Assembly (NCBI RefSeq): GCF_026013365.1
Contig: NZ_JAPDOE010000006.1
Span: 222,625-286,624, forward strand
From: Paenibacillus sp. LS1
GTDB lineage: Bacteria > Bacillota > Bacilli > Paenibacillales > Paenibacillaceae
DNA: 64,000 nucleotides
Direction of reading: 5' to 3'
The translations under genes were made by a program, and so were the position numbers. Shown here one piece after another: positions 9,291-18,052 of the stretch; position 1 is the first letter of the stretch; the number at the start of each line of letters is the position of its first letter. A model generated the notes under the pieces. The model worked only from the letters and a program-made list of their open reading frames with translations, ran no database searches and was not told the origin of the DNA.

Positions 9291-9486
9291 GCTAACGAAC
9301 CCTACACACCTTATAGTGGCAATTATGGTTGATTGAAAAATCTAACGAATCTCACACATCTTATTTTGATAAAAAACCGTCGAAATAAAGCCGAAATGAG
9401 CTATTACAGCCCAATAAGCTTTCTACGATTCGTTAGATTTTGAAATTGCCCCATAGGGCCCGAATAAGAGCTGTACGGTTCGTTAG
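9291..9486. repeat. ~195-bp palindromic intergenic repeat, copy A
   Basis: Built from four related ~24-nt units. Two direct units begin CTAACGAAYC and end in CTTAT (9291-9315 and 9342-9364). Two inverted units end in ATTCGTTAG or GTTCGTTAG (9413-9436 and 9463-9486). The spacer between units 1 and 2 also matches the inverted spacer between units 3 and 4, so the whole element can fold on itself. Copies B (42998-43192) and C (63865 to the window end) share the same plan. Confidence 0.75.
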
Positions 9487-9557
9487 AATTTAGTTACGTG
9501 CTATCTAGAACCTATTACTACGCAGAAGTCCTGAGCATGACCAAATATTTCAGTGTA

Positions 9558-9754
9558 ACTATATAAGTTGAACTAATCATTTACACGATAACGGAGAGGA
9601 CAGAAAAAACCTGAAAAAGCAAAGCGTTCGCCTTTATCCCCGGATTTTCCCTTTCGGAAAAGGGAATCAAAAAAATCTGGGGATAACAGCGATTGGAAGG
9701 TTATTCTGTCATCGTAGTGTCAGTGTAAATAATCATTAGTTCAACTTATATAGT
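9558..9754. repeat. MITE-like hairpin element, copy 1
   Basis: 197-bp element bounded by near-perfect ~30-bp inverted repeats: ACTATATAAGTTGAACTAAT at 9558-9577 and its complement at 9735-9754. The interior is itself a long imperfect hairpin with apex stem TTATCCCCGGATTTT / AAAATCTGGGGATAA. The core, from TAACGGAG to TCGTAGTG (9588-9719), is related to 49361-49489, and part of it recurs at 19501-19561. It carries no coding frame, so it would be non-autonomous. Its right end lies about 30 bp before preA. Confidence 0.7.
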
Positions 9755-9784
9755 AAGTTCAAACAACACCAAGGAGGGATCGTT

Positions 9785-11080
9785 ATGGCTGACTTATCCA
9801 TTAATCTGGCAGGTATTCGATCACCCAATCCATTCTGGCTGGCTTCTGCACCACCGACCAATACGGGATATCAGGTTCAGCGTGCGTTCGAGGCGGGCTG
9901 GGGTGGCGCGGTGTGGAAGACGCTGGGTGAGCCGATTATCAATACATCCTCCCGTTTCGCGGCGGTCCATTTTGGTGGGCAACGGGTGGCGGGGTTTAAC
10001 AATATTGAATTGATATCCGATCGTCCGCTGGAAGTGAACCTGCGTGAGATTGCCGAGACCAAGAAGCGCTTCCCGGATCGTGCGGTTGTCGCTTCACTCA
10101 TGGTGGAACCTACGCGAGAGAAGTGGCATGAGATTGTCAAAAAGGTGGAGGCCGTCGGCGTCGATGGCCTGGAGTTGAACTTTGGCTGCCCGCATGGCAT
10201 GGCTGAGCGTGGCATGGGAGCTGCCTCTGGTCAGCAGCCGGACCTGGTCGAGCTTCAGACGATGTGGGTGAAGGAAGTAGCGACCACACCGGTGATCGTG
10301 AAGCTCACGCCAAATATCACGGATATTACGGCGACTGCCCGTGCAGCTGTACGAGGTGGCGCGGATGCGATCTCCCTGATCAATACGATTAACTCTCTAG
10401 CTGGTGTGGATTTGGATTCGTGGAATACCGTGCCTCATGTGGGCGGCAAAGGAGCGCATGGCGGATACTGTGGCCCAGCGGTGAAGCCAATTGCACTGAA
10501 CATGGTTGCTGAGTGCGCGCGTAATCCTGAGGTAGGTGTACCGATCTCAGGGATTGGTGGCATATCCGACTGGCGAGATACGGCAGAGTTCTTGCTCATG
10601 GGCGCTACAGGAGTCCAAGTATGTACAGCAGCCATGCATCATGGATTCCGCATTGTGGAGGACATGATTGATGGGCTGAACGATTATTTGGATGAAAAGG
10701 GTCTGAGCAGCGTTGCAGAACTGGTAGGACAGACGGTTCCGCGTTACTCGGATTGGGGCAATCTCGATCTGAACTACAAAGTGGTCGCCCGCATCAACCG
10801 CGATGTCTGCATCAATTGCAACAAATGCCATATTGCTTGTGAGGACACCTCGCATCAATGTATTGATATGTTGACCGACCCGTCCGGCTCCTATCTGGAA
10901 GTGGTGGAAGAGGACTGTGTTGGCTGTAATCTGTGTTCGATCGTTTGCCCGGTGGATGGGGCAATTGAGATGGTCGAACTTGTACCAGAGCAGGAACCTG
11001 TAACCTGGAATGAACGTCAGTCTGCAATTGCGATGCTGCAATCGGTTAGAGATCAATCAACCAAGGAGGCGATATCATGA
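9785..11080 (+). CDS. preA: NAD-dependent dihydropyrimidine dehydrogenase, PreA-type subunit
   Basis: 431 residues. An N-terminal dihydroorotate-dehydrogenase-like TIM barrel binds FMN, with the catalytic Cys in NFGCPHGMAE (~residue 138) and FMN/substrate motifs around SLINTINS and GIGGISDW. A C-terminal ferredoxin domain carries CINCNKCHIAC and CVGCNLCSIVCP, ligands for two [4Fe-4S] clusters. With PreT it reduces uracil or thymine to the 5,6-dihydro form, the first step of the reductive pathway. AAGGAGGG precedes the ATG by about 6 nt. The stop overlaps the next start (ATGA), so preA and the dihydropyrimidinase are translationally coupled. Confidence 0.93.
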   Translation: MADLSINLAGIRSPNPFWLASAPPTNTGYQVQRAFEAGWGGAVWKTLGEPIINTSSRFAAVHFGGQRVAGFNNIELISDRPLEVNLREIAETKKRFPDRAVVASLMVEPTREKWHEIVKKVEAVGVDGLELNFGCPHGMAERGMGAASGQQPDLVELQTMWVKEVATTPVIVKLTPNITDITATARAAVRGGADAISLINTINSLAGVDLDSWNTVPHVGGKGAHGGYCGPAVKPIALNMVAECARNPEVGVPISGIGGISDWRDTAEFLLMGATGVQVCTAAMHHGFRIVEDMIDGLNDYLDEKGLSSVAELVGQTVPRYSDWGNLDLNYKVVARINRDVCINCNKCHIACEDTSHQCIDMLTDPSGSYLEVVEEDCVGCNLCSIVCPVDGAIEMVELVPEQEPVTWNERQSAIAMLQSVRDQSTKEAIS

Positions 11081-12522
11081 GTACCCGCAAATTGATTCGT
11101 AACGGTGTTTTGGTCACAGCGTCAGATACCTTTGAAGCAGATATTTTGATCGAAAAAGGTAAAATCACACAGATTGGCATTGGGCTCATCCCTGACGAAC
11201 GAATGGAAGTCGTGGATGCAGCGGGCTGTTACGTCATTCCGGGCGGTATCGACCCGCATACGCATCTGGATATGCCATTCGGTGGAACCGTAACGGCGGA
11301 TGATTTTGCGACCGGAACGACAGCAGCGGCCTTTGGCGGTACAACGACGATCATTGATTTCTGTCTGACACAAAAAGGCCGTCCATTAATCGAATCTCTT
11401 CAGGAGTGGCATGCCAAAGCCGAGGGTAAAGCCGCCATCGACTACGGTTTTCATCTTATGATCGGGGAGATGAATGATCAGGTACTGGAAGAGCTACCGC
11501 AGATCATTGAAGAAGAGGGTGTGTCATCCTTCAAGGTGTTCATGGCGTATAAAAACCAATTTCAGGCCGATGACGGGATTCTCTTTCAAACGTTACAAAA
11601 GGCAAAAGAGTACGGCGCACTCGTCATGGTTCATGCCGAGAACGGGGATGTCATTGACCTGCTGGTTCGACAGGCGCTCGCCGAAGGGCGCACGAAGCCC
11701 ATTCATCATGCGCTGACTCGTCCATCCATGTTGGAGGGAGAAGCGACAGGCCGGGCGGCTCGTTTGGCTGCACTTGCGGATTCACAGCTGTATGTCGTAC
11801 ATGTGACCTGTGCGGAAGCGGTGGAGCAGATTGCGCGCATGCGTGAAATGGGCTATCGGATCTGGGGTGAGACTTGCCCTCAGTATTTGACGTTGGATCA
11901 GTCGATTATGGATCAGCCGGACTTCGAGGGTGCAAAGTATGTCTGGTCCCCACCGCTGCGGGAATCAGCCCATCAGGAAGTACTGTGGAATGCATTGAAA
12001 AGTGGTCAGTTGCAGACAATTGGCTCCGATCATTGCTCATTTAATTTCAAAGGGCAGAAGGACCTGGGCAAGGATGATTTTAGCAAAATTCCAAACGGGG
12101 GGCCTGTCATCGAAGATCGTCTTAGCATTCTGTATTCGGAAGGTGTAGTCAAAGGAAGAATCACGCTCAATCAGTGGGTCGATCTGTGTTCGACAAGAGC
12201 GAGTAAATTATTTGGATTATTTCCGCAGAAAGGAACTCTGGCTGTCGGGACAGATGCGGATATCGTTATTTTTGACCCCTCTGTAAACAGGGTAATTTCG
12301 GCAGAAACTCATCATATGAACGTGGATTACAGCGCATTTGAAGGTATGCGGGTACAGGGATGTCCAGTGACGGTGTTGTGCCGCGGGGAGTATGTTATTC
12401 GTGATCGGCAATTTGCCGGATTGGCAGGGGCGGGGCAGTATGTGAAGCGTGATAAATATGATGCGGGTGTACCTATTCCGTTGAGACAGCCCGTGACCGC
12501 AGTGAATGGAGGGATAAGCTGA
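11077..12522 (+). CDS. hydA: Dihydropyrimidinase (D-hydantoinase family)
   Basis: 481-residue cyclic amidohydrolase. Metal-binding His61 and His63 lie in PHTHLDMP. The bridging, normally carboxylated Lys is Lys153 in SFKVFMAYK. Later ligands are in VHAENGD and YVVHVTCAEA, and the Asp is in IGSDHCSFNFKGQK. It opens the dihydropyrimidine ring to N-carbamoyl-beta-alanine or the 2-methyl analogue, linking PreTA with the carbamoyl hydrolases encoded upstream. D-hydantoinases share the fold and motifs; the operon context favours dihydropyrimidinase. The start overlaps preA by 4 nt, and the stop overlaps the following small gene in TGATG. Confidence 0.93.
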   Translation: MSTRKLIRNGVLVTASDTFEADILIEKGKITQIGIGLIPDERMEVVDAAGCYVIPGGIDPHTHLDMPFGGTVTADDFATGTTAAAFGGTTTIIDFCLTQKGRPLIESLQEWHAKAEGKAAIDYGFHLMIGEMNDQVLEELPQIIEEEGVSSFKVFMAYKNQFQADDGILFQTLQKAKEYGALVMVHAENGDVIDLLVRQALAEGRTKPIHHALTRPSMLEGEATGRAARLAALADSQLYVVHVTCAEAVEQIARMREMGYRIWGETCPQYLTLDQSIMDQPDFEGAKYVWSPPLRESAHQEVLWNALKSGQLQTIGSDHCSFNFKGQKDLGKDDFSKIPNGGPVIEDRLSILYSEGVVKGRITLNQWVDLCSTRASKLFGLFPQKGTLAVGTDADIVIFDPSVNRVISAETHHMNVDYSAFEGMRVQGCPVTVLCRGEYVIRDRQFAGLAGAGQYVKRDKYDAGVPIPLRQPVTAVNGGIS

Positions 12523-12749
12523 TGTCGGATCATGATGTGTTTGAGGCGGAGAGGAACACCATAGAGCGAATGGTTGCACAAGGTTATCGGATCTATGCAG
12601 TACGGGAACATCTGGAGGGTGCTCACGTCATATGGGGGCACCCGGATCTTCCCGAAGAGAAACAAGAGCAATATGTGGGCACGGCGTCTGGGCGGAAGTG
12701 GTTCAGTCACATCCTGATTCGTCAGCTTCAGGAGCAGAGGGGAGCTTAG
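12522..12749 (+). CDS. Small protein of unknown function, last gene of the pyrimidine operon
   Basis: 75 residues, soluble, no signal peptide or membrane segment, no motif I recognise. The ATG shares its A with the stop of the dihydropyrimidinase gene, and GGAGGG at 12508-12513 is well placed, so it is almost certainly translated and coupled to that gene. It is rich in charged residues with a Trp-His pattern (VIWGHPD ... RKWFSHIL). A role as an accessory or small regulatory subunit of the pathway is a guess from position only. Confidence 0.7.
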   Translation: MSDHDVFEAERNTIERMVAQGYRIYAVREHLEGAHVIWGHPDLPEEKQEQYVGTASGRKWFSHILIRQLQEQRGA

Positions 12750-12764
12750 ACCATGCCCGGCTCT

Positions 12765-14429
12765 TCACGCGATTGGGCCATGAACATACTCATAGGCATA
12801 GATGGCAAGTTCGATCGCAACCCTTTTCTCAGGGAGAATATAGTCTTCTCCCAAAAGGGCTTCGATTTTGTCCAAACGGTGATACAGCGTCTGTCTGACA
12901 ATATATAGAGCGGTGGCCGTCTCTTGCTTGGAGCAGCACAGGACCAAATATTGCTTGAGGGTGCGCAGCAGCTGACCTCCTTTCTCTACATCGTACCGGA
13001 TGAGCGGCCCCAGATATTCTTCGATGAAATCATCCAGATTACCGCTCTGCTTCATGCTGGCAATGATGCGATAACAATGAAGGTTACTGTAAAAGGGCTG
13101 CTGCATCTCGCCGATGTCCTTCTGGATTCGCAGTGTTTCCTTCGCGGAATCCAGGCTATCCTTGAGACGGGAGAGGTCCGCGCAGCTATGACCGATACCG
13201 AACAGGCCTGAGAAGAGGCGGTGGGTCTGTTCCTGCTCGTGCTGCTGCAGCTGTTCGATGCAGCGCCAGAGACTGCTTTTGCGCTGAGATCCAGGTAGTG
13301 GGTCGAGAATGATAAGAATGATCTGGTGGTTCAGAACTGTACTGTAGAGGGTGAAGTTCTCCCGAGCGAACACGGAACGGGCGACGATGTTGCGTTGGAT
13401 CAATAATTTCTGAAGTCTGAGGCTGTCTGTGTATGCGGGGTTGCTGTCAAATAAGATAATGGTGGCTTTGCTCGTTGCGAGTAGGGGATTAACGGCAGAT
13501 ACATATTCATGAATTTCCTTCGTGGAGTGGTGTCCGTTAAGCCAGTCAATGACCCACATATCTTCTTTGTAGCGACGTTTCTCTTCCATGTACTTGGTTC
13601 GCATCCAGTCCTGGGCAATCGCGGCTGCGCAACGTTCCAGTGCCTGAATGATGAATTCATTCGAGGGTTTGATCGATATACTTGAATCGTGATCCGACAG
13701 TTTTTGGTGCATCAGCACAAGATCGGCAAAGATGTAGTCTAGCGCCTGAACAGGCATGCTGATCACATCCAATGCGCACTCCGTATATGCTTTTAACGCT
13801 GTAATATGTTCCCCCGCCGACTGTCCTCGCTGTAAAAACCAATCCTGCCGTCGAGTCTCCAGCTCCTCTGGAGGGCAGTAGGGAACGGCGCTTGCTTCCC
13901 CTTCAAGTGGATATAACGCCACGGCACATCCGGTTGTTCGTGACAATAATCGAAGCAGAGGTTGTACGCCATCTCCATTCAGAAGAAGTTGGTTAAAGGA
14001 GGTGGTGAGACTATCGAGTTCGGCAATCATCCGCTGATGACTGCGAATCAAGGTGAAATGCAAGTCTTGCGTAATATCAATATAACGGACTTGTTCGTGG
14101 AACCAGATCAGCGGGAAATCCGCGGCGACTGCAATTTCTTTCATCGCACCGAGCTGCGATTTCGTGTGATCCCCCAGTTCCATACAGAGTCCGGCAGCTC
14201 CACGTGCAATTAACTGACGCAAAAAAGACAGGCCGTGCTGCTCACCTTCCTGCCAGCCAATGCCTGTCGTAAGTACCAATTCCCCGCCATTGAGCAAGTC
14301 CCCTACCTCAGGAACCTCCATGATATGAACCCAGCGAACATACCGCTCCAGCGCGCGATCACTAGCCAGAACTTCCGCCTTGCGAAATACGGGACGTTTT
14401 AGCATGTCTCTGATCTGAATATGAAGCAT
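12765..14429 (-). CDS. PucR-family transcriptional regulator
   Basis: About 554 residues from the ATG at 14427-14429, just after GGGGGAG; an in-frame frame continues to 14462. The N-terminal PucR domain begins MLHIQIRDMLKRPVF and contains GGELVLTTGIGW. The C-terminus has the PucR helix-turn-helix (TATALYIVRQTLYHRLDKIE). Family members respond to purine, pyrimidine or ureide catabolites and usually activate adjacent catabolic genes. It is convergent with the pyrimidine operon, 15 bp from its last gene, so it is the natural candidate for its control. Target sites were not identified. Confidence 0.87.
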   Translation of the reverse strand: MLHIQIRDMLKRPVFRKAEVLASDRALERYVRWVHIMEVPEVGDLLNGGELVLTTGIGWQEGEQHGLSFLRQLIARGAAGLCMELGDHTKSQLGAMKEIAVAADFPLIWFHEQVRYIDITQDLHFTLIRSHQRMIAELDSLTTSFNQLLLNGDGVQPLLRLLSRTTGCAVALYPLEGEASAVPYCPPEELETRRQDWFLQRGQSAGEHITALKAYTECALDVISMPVQALDYIFADLVLMHQKLSDHDSSISIKPSNEFIIQALERCAAAIAQDWMRTKYMEEKRRYKEDMWVIDWLNGHHSTKEIHEYVSAVNPLLATSKATIILFDSNPAYTDSLRLQKLLIQRNIVARSVFARENFTLYSTVLNHQIILIILDPLPGSQRKSSLWRCIEQLQQHEQEQTHRLFSGLFGIGHSCADLSRLKDSLDSAKETLRIQKDIGEMQQPFYSNLHCYRIIASMKQSGNLDDFIEEYLGPLIRYDVEKGGQLLRTLKQYLVLCCSKQETATALYIVRQTLYHRLDKIEALLGEDYILPEKRVAIELAIYAYEYVHGPIA

Positions 14430-14782
14430 TGTCTCCCCCACACAACCACCATCCTTCCCCAATCACATGTGATCTATCTGAAGTCTGGAATCCGTCAACT
14501 TACATAATTAATCCATATTATAAGTTGATTTACAGCAGATGGGCTGAAATCTCACGCTCATTTGTTTCAAATGACAAACGGATCTATTCTTTTTGTGATT
14601 TTGATTAAAATGCAGCATTTCTATGTCAGTCTATGTCTCGTGTGAATTTACATGAAAAAAAGCCCCTTAACATCACATCGGAATTCAATCATTCCAATAT
14701 GTGCTAAGGGGCGAGAAGTTAGATAGTATAGTCTACTTTTGAGTTGTACTCAAACCGTTACATGAAAACGACTCTCTAATTC
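14430..14782. other. Gap between the pucR and RND exporter genes
   Basis: Contains the upstream region of pucR (transcribed leftwards) and, at 14655-14714, a terminator for the RND gene. An AT-rich stretch at 14500-14600 probably carries the pucR promoter, but no clean -35/-10 pair was fixed by eye. Confidence 0.4.
14655..14714 (-). terminator. Terminator of the RND exporter gene
   Basis: Read on the minus strand, a GC-rich arm GCCCCTTAGCACAT, an AT-rich loop, the partner arm and then a run of T give a factor-independent terminator. The stem is GCCCCTTA / TAAGGGGC with further internal pairing. Confidence 0.75.
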
Positions 14783-17700
14783 TTAATCTTCGATTCTTTT
14801 CTTTTTAAATTTCATCAGGAACTCATATACAATCGGTACGATAACCAGTGTGAGCAGCGTGGAGCTGATCAGACCACCGATTACGGTAATTCCGAGTCCT
14901 TTTGAGATGATACCGGCACTCTCTTCGAGACCCGTTACCAGTGGCAACAGGGCACCGATGGTCGCGAGAGCGGTCATCAGAATTGGACGCAGACGTGTTG
15001 CACCGGCTTCCAGCAAGGCTTCACGGGTAGGCATACCCTCTTTTTCTTTGTGAATAACACGGTCGATCAATACGATGGCGTTGGTGACCACGATCCCGAT
15101 GAGCATCAGTCCACCCATCATGGCGGAGACGTCAAGCGTACCACCAGCGATGAACAGACCTACCATAATACCGATAACCGTAAATGGCAGGGAGAACAGG
15201 ATTGCGAATGGTGCCAATCCGCCGCCAAATGTAACTACGAGCACGAAGTATACAATGGCGATGGCCGCCAGCATGGCGAGACCCAGTTGAGTGAATGTAT
15301 CATTAATCTGTTCGGTTGTACCGCCGAACTTCACTTCAACGCCATCAGGCAGATCCAGTTTGTCGATCTCAGCCTGTAAGTTACTCGAAGCTTTCGTTAC
15401 ATCCGAAGCCAGGATGTTGGCTGTAACTTGCACGACAACCTTACCATCAATTTGCATGATGGAGTTCGGGGACGTACCTTCTTCCACTTTGGCAACATCT
15501 TTGATCGGTACTTCGATACCAAGCGGTGAAGTGACGGTTTCATCCTCAATCTCATCAATACTGCTGAATGTTTTGTTGTCTGTTTCTACATATACTTTAT
15601 ACGTTTTGTTATCAATATCGACTTCCGTGAGCACCGGACGTTCACGTGCCGGGCTCAGCGTCATCGCCAGTTGGCCTGCAGTCAGACCCAGAGAACTTAA
15701 TTTCTCCTGATCTGCCACGAGTGTATATTGCCCGTAGGTGTCAGCGAGTGTAGTGTCTGCTTTTTCAAAATTATCCGTATCCGCTTCAACCAGTTTCAGA
15801 ATTTCGTCCGATACAGGTTTGAGTTGCTCTACATTATCGCCATAGATGGAGAGGCTCAGGCCGCTACCACCCAGACCGCCGGACATATCAAGCTCACTCC
15901 AGGTTCCTACGGTAACTTCCTTCTTCAGACCTTCGACAAGCTGTTCCTTCACTTTGGTAAAGTCTTTCGTGTCTTCATTATATTCGATATAGAATAGAGC
16001 CGAGTTTCCGCCACCGCCACCCATACTGCTCAGTGGGTTCGTGCCGCCGATGGAATATTGCATTTTCTCCAGACCCGGTTGTTCCAGCAACCACTTCTCG
16101 GCAACAAGTGCTTCTTTTTCGACATCTTCGCGCAAAGATCCGGTTTGCGGGCTGTACGTAATGGTCACGTATTTATCCTGTTGTTCTGGCAAGAAGCTTG
16201 CACCGATGAACGGGTACAGGAACAAACTGCCGACCAGCAAGATTACTGCAATACTGACCGTGATAAGTTTGTGTGACAGGGTCCAGTTCAGCAAGCGTTT
16301 GTAACCTTCCGCCATCTTGCCTGGTTTTTCTTCGTGATTTTGCTTGTTCTTCAACCCTTTACGGAACAGGGTATGCGCAAGCATTGGCACGATGGTAATG
16401 GCAACGATCAGGGATGCCAGCAAGGCGAATACCATGGTCAGTGCAAATGGCAGGAATAGCTCGCCCACCATACCGCTTACCAATGCCAGTGGCAGGAATA
16501 CTGCAATCGTTACGATGGTGGAAGAAAGGATTGGCACAAACATCTCGCGCGTTGCTTCGCGAACCAGTTCACGGCCTTTCAGCTTCTCACCTTTGAGTGT
16601 TAATCTGCGGTAGATGTTCTCGATAACAACGATGGAGTCATCGACAACCCGTCCAATGGCAACCGTCATGGCACCCAGCGTCATCATGTTCAAGGTAATA
16701 TCCATCATATTGAGCGCAGTCAATGCCATCAGCAAGGAGAGCGGGATTGAGATAATGGAGATAATGGTTGAACGAATATTACGCAGGAACAGCAGGATGA
16801 TCAGGATGGCAAACAAGGCGCCAAATACGGCTTTGCCCAACATTGTGTTCACCGAGTCCTGAATTGGCTTACCTTGGTCAAGCAGTACAGTCAAATCAGC
16901 ATTTTTGAACTGCTTTTGCAATTCTTCCGCTTTATCTTTGACTGCGTTAACGACATCAACCGTGTTGGCATCGTTGGATTTTACAACGGAAATACCGATC
17001 GATTCCTTGCCGTCGGTCCGGGAAATGGATTCCGCTTGACCGATGACTTCGATTTTGGCAATTTCACTTAATTTTATAGTTGGAATGCCAGGCGCGTTGG
17101 CAGCGCCTGAAGGACTACCTACACTGGCATTACCTCCGGCAGCTTGACCTGCAGCCTGGTCTGTTCCTTGTGCAGAGCCAGGAGTGGTACCTTGACCAGC
17201 TTCACCAGTTGGTGCTACAGAGCCTTGTGGGGCTGCGTTTGCACCATTGCCTGTAGAAGCTCCAGCACCGCCGGGAACTACTGGAATGGCGAGATTTTTC
17301 AGATCATCGATGTCGATGATGTTTCCATCCACGACAACGGCCTTCTGGGATTTATCCAGTTCGAACAGTCCAAGGGGCACACGAATGGATGAACCTTGAA
17401 CGATGCCGTTTACCGTATCTTCCGTTAGGCCCAGCTCGGCCATTTTGGCTTGGTCAAACTTCAATTGAACTTCTTTCACATATTGGCCGGACACCTGAAC
17501 CTGAGCTACACCGTCAATATCTTCGAGTGCAGGCTGAATATCCGATTCAACCAGTCGTGTCAATTGTTCCAGGTCACCGCCGTCCTTGTCGGACAGGCTT
17601 AGTGATACAACCGGGAAAGAGTTAATGCTGAACTTGGAAATGGTCGGCTTCTGCACACTGTCAGGCAATTGAACTTCATTCAGTGCCTCGCGAACGGTTG

Positions 17701-18019
17701 CAGTTGCGTTGGTCAGATCTGTTCCATAATCAAATTCGAGTGTGATTGAAGCTGCATTCTCCATGGAAGTGGAGGTAACCGTCTTCACGCCATCTACATT
17801 GCGTAGTTTTACTTCCAGTGGCTTCGTGACATCTTCAACAATTCCCTCCGGTGCAGCCCCCGGATCAATGGCAGTGACATTCAGAAACGGTACGTTGATG
17901 TTCGGGATTGTCTCTTGTTTCATCGTCAATCCGCTGTACAAACCTGCGAAAGAAATGATAATCGTCAGAATCCAGATCGCAAACTTGTTGTTCAGTGAAA
18001 AATTAATAATACCTTTCAT
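14783..18019 (-). CDS. RND-family efflux transporter (AcrB/SwrC type)
   Basis: 1078 residues, the usual size for an HAE1/AcrB-type proton-driven exporter. The protein opens with a cytoplasmic MKGIINFSLNNK and a first membrane helix. A first periplasmic-type porter domain follows, then helices 2-6 with GRVVDDSIVVIENI carrying the paired Asp residues of the proton relay, a second porter domain and helices 8-12. It is closest in style to SwrC (YerP) of Bacillus, linked to surfactin and other lipopeptide or antimicrobial export. A Gly/Ala/Ser/Pro-rich low-complexity insert occupies about residues 250-315 of the first porter domain. It lies 34 bp downstream of a TetR gene on the same strand and is probably co-transcribed with and repressed by it. 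No membrane-fusion partner gene is nearby. Confidence 0.9.
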   Translation of the reverse strand: MKGIINFSLNNKFAIWILTIIISFAGLYSGLTMKQETIPNINVPFLNVTAIDPGAAPEGIVEDVTKPLEVKLRNVDGVKTVTSTSMENAASITLEFDYGTDLTNATATVREALNEVQLPDSVQKPTISKFSINSFPVVSLSLSDKDGGDLEQLTRLVESDIQPALEDIDGVAQVQVSGQYVKEVQLKFDQAKMAELGLTEDTVNGIVQGSSIRVPLGLFELDKSQKAVVVDGNIIDIDDLKNLAIPVVPGGAGASTGNGANAAPQGSVAPTGEAGQGTTPGSAQGTDQAAGQAAGGNASVGSPSGAANAPGIPTIKLSEIAKIEVIGQAESISRTDGKESIGISVVKSNDANTVDVVNAVKDKAEELQKQFKNADLTVLLDQGKPIQDSVNTMLGKAVFGALFAILIILLFLRNIRSTIISIISIPLSLLMALTALNMMDITLNMMTLGAMTVAIGRVVDDSIVVIENIYRRLTLKGEKLKGRELVREATREMFVPILSSTIVTIAVFLPLALVSGMVGELFLPFALTMVFALLASLIVAITIVPMLAHTLFRKGLKNKQNHEEKPGKMAEGYKRLLNWTLSHKLITVSIAVILLVGSLFLYPFIGASFLPEQQDKYVTITYSPQTGSLREDVEKEALVAEKWLLEQPGLEKMQYSIGGTNPLSSMGGGGGNSALFYIEYNEDTKDFTKVKEQLVEGLKKEVTVGTWSELDMSGGLGGSGLSLSIYGDNVEQLKPVSDEILKLVEADTDNFEKADTTLADTYGQYTLVADQEKLSSLGLTAGQLAMTLSPARERPVLTEVDIDNKTYKVYVETDNKTFSSIDEIEDETVTSPLGIEVPIKDVAKVEEGTSPNSIMQIDGKVVVQVTANILASDVTKASSNLQAEIDKLDLPDGVEVKFGGTTEQINDTFTQLGLAMLAAIAIVYFVLVVTFGGGLAPFAILFSLPFTVIGIMVGLFIAGGTLDVSAMMGGLMLIGIVVTNAIVLIDRVIHKEKEGMPTREALLEAGATRLRPILMTALATIGALLPLVTGLEESAGIISKGLGITVIGGLISSTLLTLVIVPIVYEFLMKFKKKRIED

Positions 18020-18052
18020 ACGATGGTTTCTTCTCCTCTCTGTTTCTCCTGT

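Larger units (their letters stand above)
9128..9784. other. Repeat-filled gap between preT and preA
   Basis: 657 bp without a coding frame of note. It holds two unrelated hairpin-forming elements, at 9291-9486 and 9558-9754, followed by the preA ribosome binding site. preT and preA encode two subunits of one enzyme and are normally adjacent, so the gap looks like secondary insertion. No terminator with a U-tract and no clear promoter were found apart from the element hairpins. Confidence 0.6.
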
